64,000 bases of DNA from Knufia peltigerae (taxonomy: Eukaryota; Ascomycota; Eurotiomycetes; Chaetothyriales; Trichomeriaceae). A program made the position numbers and the translations under genes. This document shows, piece after piece, positions 46,672 through 56,281 of this stretch (its first letter is position 1; the number at the start of each line of letters is the position of its first letter). Where the stretch lies: contig JAPDRN010000012.1 of assembly GCA_030247855.1 (NCBI GenBank), forward strand, positions 248,001-312,000, read 5' to 3'. The notes beneath the pieces were generated by a model. It had not been told where the DNA came from. It saw only the letters and a program-made list of their open reading frames with translations, and ran no database searches.

Positions 46672-48876
46672 ATGACTGATGCTGTGGCACATGATCAGGA
46701 TAGACTGATAGACTATCTCAATGGTACAATTCAATCATTCTACTCGTTCCTCATGGACACCGCAATCCGTCAACAACAGCATGTCACAGTCGAGGGGAGG
46801 CCGTACAGGTCACATTTGCACCCGGCCTGCATCCCATGTCGATCAAGAAAATCCAGATGCAAAACTACACATACATCGCCTTCTTGCTTAATGTGCCAGA
46901 CAAATGGCACTGATTGTGTCTTTCCCCAAGCAGCTGAACGTCCACGAAGAACAAAGGGTCTGTTCAAAACACCTTCAAAGAGAATATCTGCCACCGTGTT
47001 TTCACCAAACGAAGTTTCAAGGCTTCGGAGCTTGGCTTCACCTTCGCCGGCTTCATCGCAACTCGAGCTGCAACCAGATACCACCCCACGAAGTGAATTG
47101 GATGCGTCAATAAATGGAAACATCTCAGACTATCACGAGCTTCCTTCACCATCTACGGGGCACCATGACGACTTGATCTCCGCTGTGATAGATTCTATCG
47201 CTAAATCCGGGGAAGGCAGCTCTCATGTAGTGAGTCCTGCAATTGCTGACGATGACAAAGTATTCCAAGAGTATCTTTCCAATACCCCATATGGCCAAAG
47301 TGGGCGGACAGTGCGATTTCACCCCAACTCGTATAATTCAAGTGGACCTTCGAGACCTATCGTTTTCAACACTATCCCGAAACGTGGGAGCAGAGAAGCA
47401 GAAGGTCGAGCACTAGCAGCTTCGGAGTGTGCAAGCATCGAAAAGACCATCGAGCCTTATCGGGATGAGCTTACAAACCTGTGAGTACTCAGTCATGATC
47501 CGAGAATATCCATTTTGTGGTCCTTGCTCATAGGCTCGAACAGATTTTTTGAAAAGATGAACATATCATTTCCCATATTCGATGAATCACTATTTCGCCG
47601 ACTCCTTGCAACACAGAAAGAGAAGATTTCACCAGGGCTGCTGGCTACTCTGTACGGGAACACTCTGACGTACTGGGACTCTTCTCCAAGGCTACGCGTG
47701 CTTCAATGTCCTGACCACTACTCGATTTGGATACAGGCCGAGAATGCCATGACGGCAGAGTTCAAATGCACACCTGGGATTTCCACGATAATATCTATCA
47801 TTTTAAACCTCTCTGGGAGACCTAGTAGCCACATGTTAGGGAACGGCGGTCTGTTGGGTATGGCCGTTGCACTAGCGAATGCTTTCGGCCTGAATCGAGA
47901 TCCAACAGTCTGGAATCTATCACCGACAGAGAAGAAGTTCAGGATACGAATTTGGAGGATTCTCCTTGTCTATGATCGCTGGTAAGATTGTGTCGTCTCT
48001 CAACTCTGGCTCTTCGCTGAAGATCCATGTAGGTGCAGCCTGGCATATGGGACCCCACCCTTGATCCATCGAACGCAACATGATGTCCCAGCCCCGGCTG
48101 CCGAAGATCTATACAGTCCCTGCTCCAGTACAGACCAAATAGCCGCAGCCCACTGTTTCGTGGCTTTCACAACTTTAACTGATGTCCTCGGCCACTGCTT
48201 GGAGTTGGTTTATCGCCTAGGGAATGACTTCTCCAAGAAGCCCGAGGGCTCCCCGCTTGGTCTCGAGAATCTGTTGACTCACTGGGAGGACTCATTATCG
48301 GACAGCCTTCGTCGATTGGTCATTCGAGGAACAGGCCTTGCCGGACCTGGTGCAGCGAATCTTCGTTTGGCTTATCTCTCCGTCAAACTCGTCGTCCGCC
48401 GCTGTCAACTTGATCTTGACAGAGCTTCCCTTCAGATCAATGATGTGGATTCTCTTTATTACATCCAAGCTCGCCGGGTCTCTGAGGAGATTGTAGACTT
48501 TGTTCGAGAACTTGATGAAACACATTGTCGAGATTTTTGGATCCCACTCAATGCCTACTCCCTCACATCAGCAACCACTTTCCTGATGAGAAGTGCTCTC
48601 ACCTCCAAGGGGCTTGTACGGAATCCCTCGCTACAACTTGCAAAGGCTATGATCGATGCACTCAGGTCTCTTCGCCACGATTATGCATGGGATCTGGCGG
48701 ACAATTGTCTGTCAAACTGTAGCGACCTGATGGAGAAGATTGAGGCTGCATGTCAAGGACCCAGCTCAAACACAATGGAACTGCAGGAGCCAATGCCAAT
48801 GGACATGGACATTGCTGCCCTGAATGGATTGTTTTCGGAATTCACAGGGAACTACTTTCTCGATACAGCAGATTGA
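46672..48876 (+). CDS. Zn2Cys6 transcription factor
   Basis: Exons 46672-47480, 47544-47981, 48033-48876 give 696 aa. The Zn2Cys6 motif is C53, C56, C63, C72, C75, C82, with a loop of eight residues between the third and fourth Cys. A fungal TF domain follows: LFFEKMNISFPIFDE is rebuilt by the first splice, then RIRIWRILLVYDRWCSLAYGTPP by the second. An alternative in-frame ATG at 46753 (MDTAIRQQQ) would shorten the product by 27 residues and may be the true start. The acidic, Met-rich C-terminus (MPMDMDIAALNGLFSEF) resembles an activation region. The stop is 47 bp from the stop of the convergent permease. Confidence 0.9.
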
Positions 48877-48923
48877 GCGCCAGTTGTTTCTCTACCCCAA
48901 CACTTCCTACCAAGTCCTCGCAA

Positions 48924-50643
48924 TCAAACAATCCAGAGCCAAATTCTCTCCAGGAAATTTCTAGGTTGTTTATTTGGCCATACTTTGGCGTCCAACGCAG
49001 CCTTGCCGGTCCAAAGGTCTGCCTCTGCTGGCTTGACGAGAGAAGTTCGCTTCCAGAACTTCCACCCAAGATACATGACAAAGTAGATGGGAACTCCTAT
49101 GTAGGAAGTTATGAATCCCTGGGTTGACCAATTGCCCTTGGTGAATACCTGCCATCCGTTGAACAGGATGATTACCGAGAAGTAGCACAAAGCCACCCAT
49201 GCAGTGTATGGTTGGAACCGAGATTTGAAAGGCAGCGTATTGCGATCAACCCCTTGTTGTTGCAGCGCTCGACGGAAGCGCAGGTAAGCAACGCAGATGC
49301 TACACCAAGTCAAAAGTGCGGCAACGGTGCCGAATGTTCGGAACCAGTTAAACACTCTGGATGCGCCCGCAGACACTGCAGTGTACGCCAGGCCACTCCA
49401 CATGGCAGTGAAAGCAATGCCATAGATAGGAACTCCGCGGCTCGTGCATTTGAGGAAGATCCGAGGAGCTTGGTGATGTAGAGCAAGGCCAAAAAGGTAT
49501 CGTGAGCCCACGTACAGGAATGCGTTGGCCGAGGAGAATGCTGAAGTGATTATGACGGCGTTGATGATGCTTGGGAGAACGCGAATTTCTGCATTACGGA
49601 TGGCAATGACCCATGGTGAAGCGCTGCCGAGTTCCTGGTCGTTGGATGGAACAAGAACGCTGATGGCAAGGGATCCCAACACATAGAATATTACAATCCT
49701 CCAGAAGAGTCGCTTCACAGCCTTGGGGATATTCTTGCGAGGGTCGACAGCCTCTCCAGCTGCCAATGCAACCATTTCCACACCACCATAAGAAAAGGCT
49801 GCAAATATGAGAGTCGAGAAGAGACCCAAGAACCTACCAGCATCTCCAGTAGCGACCACTTCCCTCATAACTGGTCCTGGATTTGTCCAATACCGAAATC
49901 CAAGACGATCTCCGGTAGGACTGCCGCCAAGGTCCAAGATGAATGACATGATCAAAAGGCCGAGGATGGTTAAAATCTTGATGGCTGCAAATATGAACTC
50001 GGCCTCGCCATATATGGAGACAGCAAAGATGTTCAAACAAACGACCACCACGATGATGATACTGATCCATGCGGCTGGAGTGATTTGATCGTCCCAGAAC
50101 TGGACCAACACAGCGGCAGCAGATATTTCGGTGCAGATGGCGATGGCTGACAGATACCAATTGTTCCAGCCTACTGCAAAGCCCATTGCAGGGTCGACAT
50201 ATCTAGTGCAGTACTGAGGGATAGCTCCAGGAAGAGGCAACCAGGTCGTCATTTCTCCCAGACACACCATCATGGCATACACAGCAACTCCAGTGATGGA
50301 GAACCCAAGGATGACCGAGAGGGGACCAGACATCAGAAAAGCTTCGCCTATACCTAGGAATAAACCAGTTCCGATTGTACCTCCCAGTGCCATGAACTGA
50401 AGATGGCGAGATTTGAGACTGTTGTGAAGGTCTTAGTAGTGGCATGACCCAAGATGACAAGTATTATGCATACCCTCGTTGTACATATCCAAGCTCTTCG
50501 GCCGTCGCAGCATTTCCATACACGTCGAGTGCCTCTCCGAGGGTGGTGGCGGCAGAGACTTCACCAACTTGCTTGTCACTGGGTTCGTCTTCGGATGAAT
50601 TCTGGCTCTGAGTGGTAATCTCGGTCTCTTTTTCGACGCCCAT
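48924..50643 (-). CDS. Amino acid permease (AAT/APC family)
   Basis: Plasma-membrane amino acid/H+ symporter. Exons 50643-50474 and 50418-48924 (55-bp intron) give 554 aa, typical for the fungal AAT family. A hydrophilic acidic N-terminus precedes RGLKSRHLQFMALGGTIGTGLFLG, the conserved cytosolic motif and TM1. About twelve hydrophobic segments follow, including FSYGGVEMVALAAGEAVDPRKNIPKA, the consensus loop after TM6. The substrate cannot be read directly. It shares a 452-bp divergent promoter with a dialkylglycine-decarboxylase-like enzyme, so it probably imports that enzyme's substrate amino acid (inference). Confidence 0.92.
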
Positions 50644-51095
50644 GTTGGAAGGCCGGGTCAACAATAAAGTGGATGGTACTCGATGAGTGCAAGAGCTGGA
50701 TTTGAGTCGTAGAGCGACGCTATAAGGGTATCCATGAGGACAGCCCTGATATACAACTGATCATATGGTTTAGATCTGTTATCTTCTAGATGTGTTCCAA
50801 GGTCTATCACGAATACTCATCACCGACCTCGATAATTTACAATCCGGGAAACCATTCACATATCTTCTAGTCTTGATAAGAGCAGACTTCTTTTCAAGCT
50901 AAAATACACAGTTTTCCGCGGGCAACCAGGCTGGTATCCACTTCTGGCCATATTTCCCGCGGCCAGTCACACAGAGATGTTTCCCGCGGGGAACCACTTC
51001 AGAAGAGTACAAAGTCGATGCTCTCGTCTTGAAAACCCTTCTCTCGGCTCCCAGAGTCTATTCCAGTTTCGATTCTTGGTCTCCAGATAGTCAAG
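50644..51095. promoter_or_regulatory. Divergent promoter permease / DGD-like enzyme
   Basis: 452 bp with both starts at its ends. The half next to the DGD-like gene holds three CCGCGG elements (separate entry) and a related CCGGGAAA at about 50844-50851. Confidence 0.6.
50912..50992. promoter_or_regulatory. Triple CCGCGG element array
   Basis: CCGCGG occurs at 50916-50921, 50957-50962 and 50984-50989, each in the wider context TTTCC(C)GCGG. It lies 107-180 bp upstream of the DGD-like ATG. CGG triplets in inverted arrangement are the classic target of Zn2Cys6 factors (family knowledge). A binding role, perhaps for one of the zinc-cluster factors at 46672 or 63479, is inference. Confidence 0.6.
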
Positions 51096-52448
51096 ATGGC
51101 CCTCGATAGCACTACCTTCTGGTCCCAAGCGGACAAATATCTCATGAGCACCGGTGCGCCATACACGCCAACCATTGTCACCAGAGCCAAGGGCACGATG
51201 ATATATGATGTTGACAATAGAGAGATCATTGACTTCACATCTGGTCAAATGAGTGCAAGTCTTGGTCATTGCCACCCCGAAGTTGCTGCAGTAGTCAAAG
51301 AATACATTGAGAACCTGGATCATCTCAACAGTACGATTCTTTCTCCTCCAGTGGTTGACCTTGCCGCCACGCTTGGTCGAATACTCCCGGCGCCCTTAGA
51401 GAAGTCTTATTTCCTTTCAACCGGCTCGGAATCCGTCGAAGCTGCCATCAGCATAGCCAAACGAGCTACCAGAAAATTCGAGATCGTGGCTTTCTCTGCA
51501 AGTTACCATGGAGCGACATACGGTGTCGCCTCAGCCACTTACTGCATGGGCCGTAAACACGGCAGCCCTGTCATGCCGGGTCAGTTGGCCTTTCCTGCTC
51601 CTCATGGCTCCCGTTCACCTTTCAGAAAACCCGATGGCACCTATGACTGGGAGACCGAAATGGATTTTGGTTGGGCTATGATTGACCAACAGTCTGTCGG
51701 ATCGCTCGCAGCTTTTGTATTTGAACCGATCCTATCTGCCGGAGGGATCATCGAACCACCAATGGGCTACTTGAAACGGCTGAGTATGGAGTGCAGAAAG
51801 CGTGGCATGCTTGTCATCGCCGACGAGGCGCAGACCGGGTTGGGACGAACCGGAGACATGTTTGCATTTCAGCGAGACGAAATCGTCCCCGACATTCTCG
51901 CCATGTCCAAGTCCCTTGGATGTGGGATCGCACTGTCTTCTGTCAGTACCACCGCCAAGATAGCGGAAGCGGCAGTAAAAGGAGGATTCCTCTGGGTCAC
52001 AACGCATCAAAATGACCCGCTACCGGCCGCGGTGGGATGCAAGGTATTTGAAATCGTGCAAAGAGACGGCCTGGTACAGCAAGCCAGAGATCGTGGAGAC
52101 CAGTTGCGGGAAGGCCTTTTACGCCTTAAGGACAAATATTGGTGTATTGGCGAGCTCCGAGGTCGCGGGCTCTTGCAAGGTATAGAGATCATTGGCGATC
52201 CGATCACCAAAGTTCAATCCGCCGAGCTGGGAGCTGCAATCTCTGGAAAGGCGCTTGATCTGGGTCTCTCATGTCAGATTGTCTCTCTGCCTGGGGCCTT
52301 TGGTATCTTCAGAATAGCCCCTCCGTTGACCGTATCTTTTGAAGAAGTTGAAAAGGCTCTTTCGATTCTAGATCAGGCCATCGGTTCGGTTCTGTCTGCC
52401 GAGTTGGCCGGCGGCGTTGATACTGGCCCCGTCGAGGCTCATCTCTAG
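51096..52448 (+). CDS. 2,2-dialkylglycine decarboxylase-like class III aminotransferase
   Basis: PLP enzyme. Intronless, 450 aa. The bacterial enzyme decarboxylates 2-aminoisobutyrate and passes the amino group to pyruvate, giving a ketone, CO2 and alanine. By my recollection of that enzyme's active site, the matches here are Gln51 in SGQMSA, Asp243 and Gln246 in DEAQTG, PLP-Lys272 in LAMSKSLG, Thr302-303 in VTTH, and Arg406 in GIFRIAPP. One visible change is Tyr137 (SYHG), where the bacterial enzyme has Trp. The tyrosine could shift substrate or reaction preference toward ordinary transamination. No targeting signal is obvious. Horizontal acquisition from bacteria is possible given the intron-free gene, but untested. 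Confidence 0.88.
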   Translation: MALDSTTFWSQADKYLMSTGAPYTPTIVTRAKGTMIYDVDNREIIDFTSGQMSASLGHCHPEVAAVVKEYIENLDHLNSTILSPPVVDLAATLGRILPAPLEKSYFLSTGSESVEAAISIAKRATRKFEIVAFSASYHGATYGVASATYCMGRKHGSPVMPGQLAFPAPHGSRSPFRKPDGTYDWETEMDFGWAMIDQQSVGSLAAFVFEPILSAGGIIEPPMGYLKRLSMECRKRGMLVIADEAQTGLGRTGDMFAFQRDEIVPDILAMSKSLGCGIALSSVSTTAKIAEAAVKGGFLWVTTHQNDPLPAAVGCKVFEIVQRDGLVQQARDRGDQLREGLLRLKDKYWCIGELRGRGLLQGIEIIGDPITKVQSAELGAAISGKALDLGLSCQIVSLPGAFGIFRIAPPLTVSFEEVEKALSILDQAIGSVLSAELAGGVDTGPVEAHL

Positions 52449-52676
52449 ATCTGATTTCTGATGGCTGGCTAGAAGGCCAACTTGGGGACTTTTTTGAGCT
52501 GTCCCCAGTACTTTCACAAAACAGCAAAGATAAGGTGGGAGGGACTTAAAAGAATCAAACAATCTCCATTTACCCAATGCCATCAGAAGCAGCGCCGGTG
52601 CACTGATTCTTCTCTTACTTTCCCAAATACCTTATCTTGACTCGTGATATGTCTGAGAATTCCTCAGCTTGTCAAC

Positions 52677-55338
52677 CTAATACTTGATTCTGCTTTCCTG
52701 CAACAGCCTCTTCATAAGAGGGCCGATCTCCCCGGGATGCACAGGAACAACGATTCCAGCATCTTGCATCGCTCTGACTTTGTCCTCAGCCGTGATACTA
52801 CTCGAACCGCTGATTGCACCGGCGTGGCCCATGGTCCTGCCTTTAGGAGCTGTTCGCCCAGTCACCATGCCGACCACCGGTTTTGGAATGCGGCCAGCTT
52901 TCAACTCTGCATCGCGGTATCGCTTGAGCAAATCGGACGCTTGGATCTCGGCATCACCACCAATCTCACCGAGGAGGACGATGCCTTTGGTGTCGGGGTC
53001 GGATATCATGGCCGTTACGGCGTCCAGTAGACTAGTTCCGGGCAACAGGTCACCTCCCACACCCACGCACAGCGACTGTCCCAGTTCGGCTTGCGTCGTG
53101 GAGCCGACCGCTTCGTAGGACAGTGTGCCAGATTTGGAGGCGATCCCGATGCATCCCGGGCTGTACTGCTCGTGTGGCATGATGCCGATTTTGCACGCGT
53201 GCAGGGGCGATATGATTCCAGGGCAGTTTGGTCCGACGAGGCGTGACTTGGACTGTGTACGGAGCACGTCTTGGACACGGAGCATGTCGTGCACCGGGAT
53301 GTGTTCCGCCACGGAGACGATCAAGGGGATCTCTGCCTCGATAGACTCGATAATGGCACCGGCTGCAAACTGAGCTGGAATAAACACCGCGGTCGCGTCG
53401 GGCTTGACCACGTCGGCCGCTTCACGCACAGTGTTGAAGATGGGCAGCGACGACAGCGCCGCATCCGGGTGTGTTGTTGGTGTTGACAGTGACGACTTGG
53501 AAGAGCGAGACACACCACCCACGATCTTGGTCCCGTACTTGATGGCCTCGCGAGCATTGCTCGTAGCGGCCTTTCCCGTGAATCCTTGATACATGACACG
53601 AGTTTTCTGGTTGATGGCCAAGTTGTGGACAGTATCTTTGTACGAAGCTCCATGTCTTGTCGAGGTCATGAAAGTCCGACTCGTTGGCTTGGTGCTACCC
53701 GCCGTCGCCTGAAGTTTCCTTAAAATCCTGCTGGAAAATGGTGCCGTCGAGAACGATCGTAATGCCTTTTTGCCCATTGTAGCAGTATTGACGGGTTTAT
53801 TGATGCGAGCTGGTGCTCCTGATGTTCCACGCTCCGCAAGCTCAATGGCTTTGCGCACGGCGCCGTCAAAGGTTTCCTCTGCGTACAGTTTGAGACCTGA
53901 TTCTGCAATCTATCTAGAGTCAGCTCGCCGTTTTAGACCGCTTGTATTCAAACTTGATACATACCATCTGTTGGGCAAGTTCTGAGTTTGTTCCCTTGAG
54001 ACGGACCACAACTGGGACATCGTTGAACTTTTCGGCCGCCACAATGATTGACTCGGCAATCATATCACAGCGGGTGATGCCTTTTCACCACCACATATAG
54101 TCAGCTCGCGGAATCGCATTCAGCTGCTGTTAAGTGTGAATGAGGTTCTTACCTCCGTAGATATTGACCAGGATCGCTTTCACGCTCTTCTCACTCAGCA
54201 ACAACTCGAATGCTTTGACCATGGTGCCGCTTGTCGCTTGACCTCCGGCGTCGAGGAAGTTGGCGCATTTGCCGCCAAAGTGAGCCACGGCATCGTTTGT
54301 CGCCATTGCCAGCCCTGCCCCATTGACGACACATCCGATGCTGCCTTCGAGCTGGATGTACACGAGACCGTGCCGTTCCGCCTCGACCTCCAACTCCCTC
54401 TCCTGGGAGTAGTCACGCATGGCAAAGATGTCCTTCTGGCGGGACTTGGCCGCGTTGTCGACGGTGAGCTTGGTATCGGCACATACCAATTTCCCCGACG
54501 TACGGTCCTTGACTAGGGGGTTGATTTCCAACAACGTCGCGTCGCTGTCCTTGAACACCCGGTAAAGGTTGGAAAGAAGATCGTTCACTTCTTCCTCCTG
54601 GCTCTGCGTCCCCGGCAGTCCCAACTTCTGACATACAACCGACACAATCTCGGGCGTGATACCTTGGCTGTACTTGAGAGGAATGTTGACGACCTGCTCT
54701 GGACTCTGCGCCGCGAGTTCTTCAATGCTCGTGCCGCCACCTTTGCACATCAGCAACACGGGAGCGTACTGCTCGCGGCTGACAGTCATGGCCAGGTAGT
54801 ATTCGCTCTCGATGTCGAGCTTTTCAGTAACATAGACCCGAGACACGGGCAGACCTTCTGGAGAGGTCTGCTTGGTGATGAGGTTGTGTCCGAGCATGTT
54901 GGATGAAAATGTTTCGGCTTCCTGGCGTCTGAGTTACGTACGCAAAACAAATGTTAGTGCGTGCCCTTGTTACACACATGGAGCTCGGTTTAGGGATTGA
55001 GGGAAGAGTGGACAGTAAGCTTACGAGGTCACCACATGTACGCCCGACTTGAATCCATTGTCAAACGTGCCCTTTCCCCTTCCACCTGCTAGAATTTGAG
55101 ACTTCAACACCGCTCCTCCTCCTCCCAGGGTGCTGACCGCTCTACTGACTTCATCTTTGGTCGTCGCAACTGTCCCGGACGGCACCTTGATGCCATACTC
55201 CTTGAGAATACCTTGGGCCTGATGCTCATGCAAACTCAGGTGTCTTCTCTTTGGCGACGAAGAAGCCGTACCTGTACGGACCCGGACCTGGGCCGTTGCC
55301 GTTGCTGTTGCTCGTCTCTTGGCTAAGATGTTTAACAT
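52677..55338 (-). CDS. Fused succinyl-CoA ligase, beta subunit followed by alpha subunit
   Basis: TCA-type enzyme interconverting succinyl-CoA and succinate with NDP phosphorylation. Exons 55338-55025, 54928-54153, 54080-53965, 53909-52677 give one 812-aa frame. Residues about 40-430 are a beta subunit: HEHQAQGILKEYGIKVPSG, the ATP-grasp LKSQILAGGRGKG, GCVVNGAGLAMATND, LVNIYGG-ITRCDMIAE. A linker of about 60 residues follows, itself like a mitochondrial presequence (Met447, KKALRSFSTAPFSSR). The alpha subunit covers 491-812: YQGFTGKAATSNA, LVGPNCPGIISP, SKSGTLSYEA, and GHAGAISG with the phospho-His764. No stop separates the two halves. A basic N-terminus suggests mitochondrial import. In the family the subunits are normally separate genes. 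Confidence 0.85.
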
Positions 55339-56281
55339 GATTTGTAGTGGCAGTAGTAGCAGTGACGAATTCCGACCTGACCTCGACTACTACGCATGGG
55401 GCTTTTTAGGAGCAAATCTCATGGTCCATATTTGTCTTATGTCCTTCTATGTATCTGAAACTTTGTTTCCCCCATTCGAGGCATCTTTGAGCATACTCGT
55501 GATGTGTCCCGGCGAACATCAACGTCAAGACCGACATCGCATAGGCAGCTCTGGGATAGACTGGGATAGACGAGAAAGTATAGGCCCGGGTGAAAGTCTG
55601 CCGGCAAGCCGATACGGTCCGGTGGTCTGTCACCATTTCCAAGCATAGTATAGACTAGATTACCTGATCTATCCAACAAGTACAGAGGACGGCTCCGAAG
55701 AAAAGGCTACCACTATACGAGACCTGAGTTAAGAAAACATAAAAGTCGCCTACTATTGGATTGTACTAGAAAAGTAAGGTCGAGAACGCCTTTGTCGGGT
55801 CAATCAGCGTGTTTTCGTGTCATGGCCCTGCTCGCTTGAGCCGAAAGCGGAGATGCGTTTTCGTCTCCAGTTCCGAATGCACCCCGGATTGAATTATCCG
55901 CTGACAACTACGCCGACAGCCGGATTATGACCTACAGTACGGAGTACTTCTTCTTAGAATAGAGTAATCTTGGATATGGAGTGTATTACTGGAGACTCTG
56001 TTGAGTGGCGGGCTGGAACTTCCGGCTCTGAAATGGCTAATTCATCGAATGTGACATTGGATGTGTAATCTGGCGACTCCCTAGATTATCTCAATTTTGG
56101 TCTTTGAGTTAAGAAGGGCATCTCATAAGCGTCACATTCTGATTCCGAGGTAATGAGAAAGAAGCTATTCACTCCAAAGACACCACTAGGCTATCACAAT
56201 ATACTATAGGACATAAAAATCCGGAATGATACGTAGGCTTGCACACTCGGATGATTTTTTTTTTACTTCATCTGGTCGTCC
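55339..56281. other. Intergenic region upstream of fused succinyl-CoA ligase
   Basis: 943 bp without a credible gene. Exact TACGGAGTA at 55938-55946. The ligase promoter should be next to 55339. Confidence 0.45.

Noticed and set aside
19006..48876. Classical secondary-metabolite gene cluster
   Set aside because: No PKS, NRPS, terpene synthase or prenyltransferase-type backbone gene is visible, so a catabolic cluster fits better, although tailoring-only clusters exist.
53858..55338. Treating the succinyl-CoA ligase locus as two separate genes (beta and alpha)
   Set aside because: No stop codon separates them. The second half's apparent start lies inside an exon continuous with the beta C-terminus. 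Kept as a fusion, but flagged for testing.
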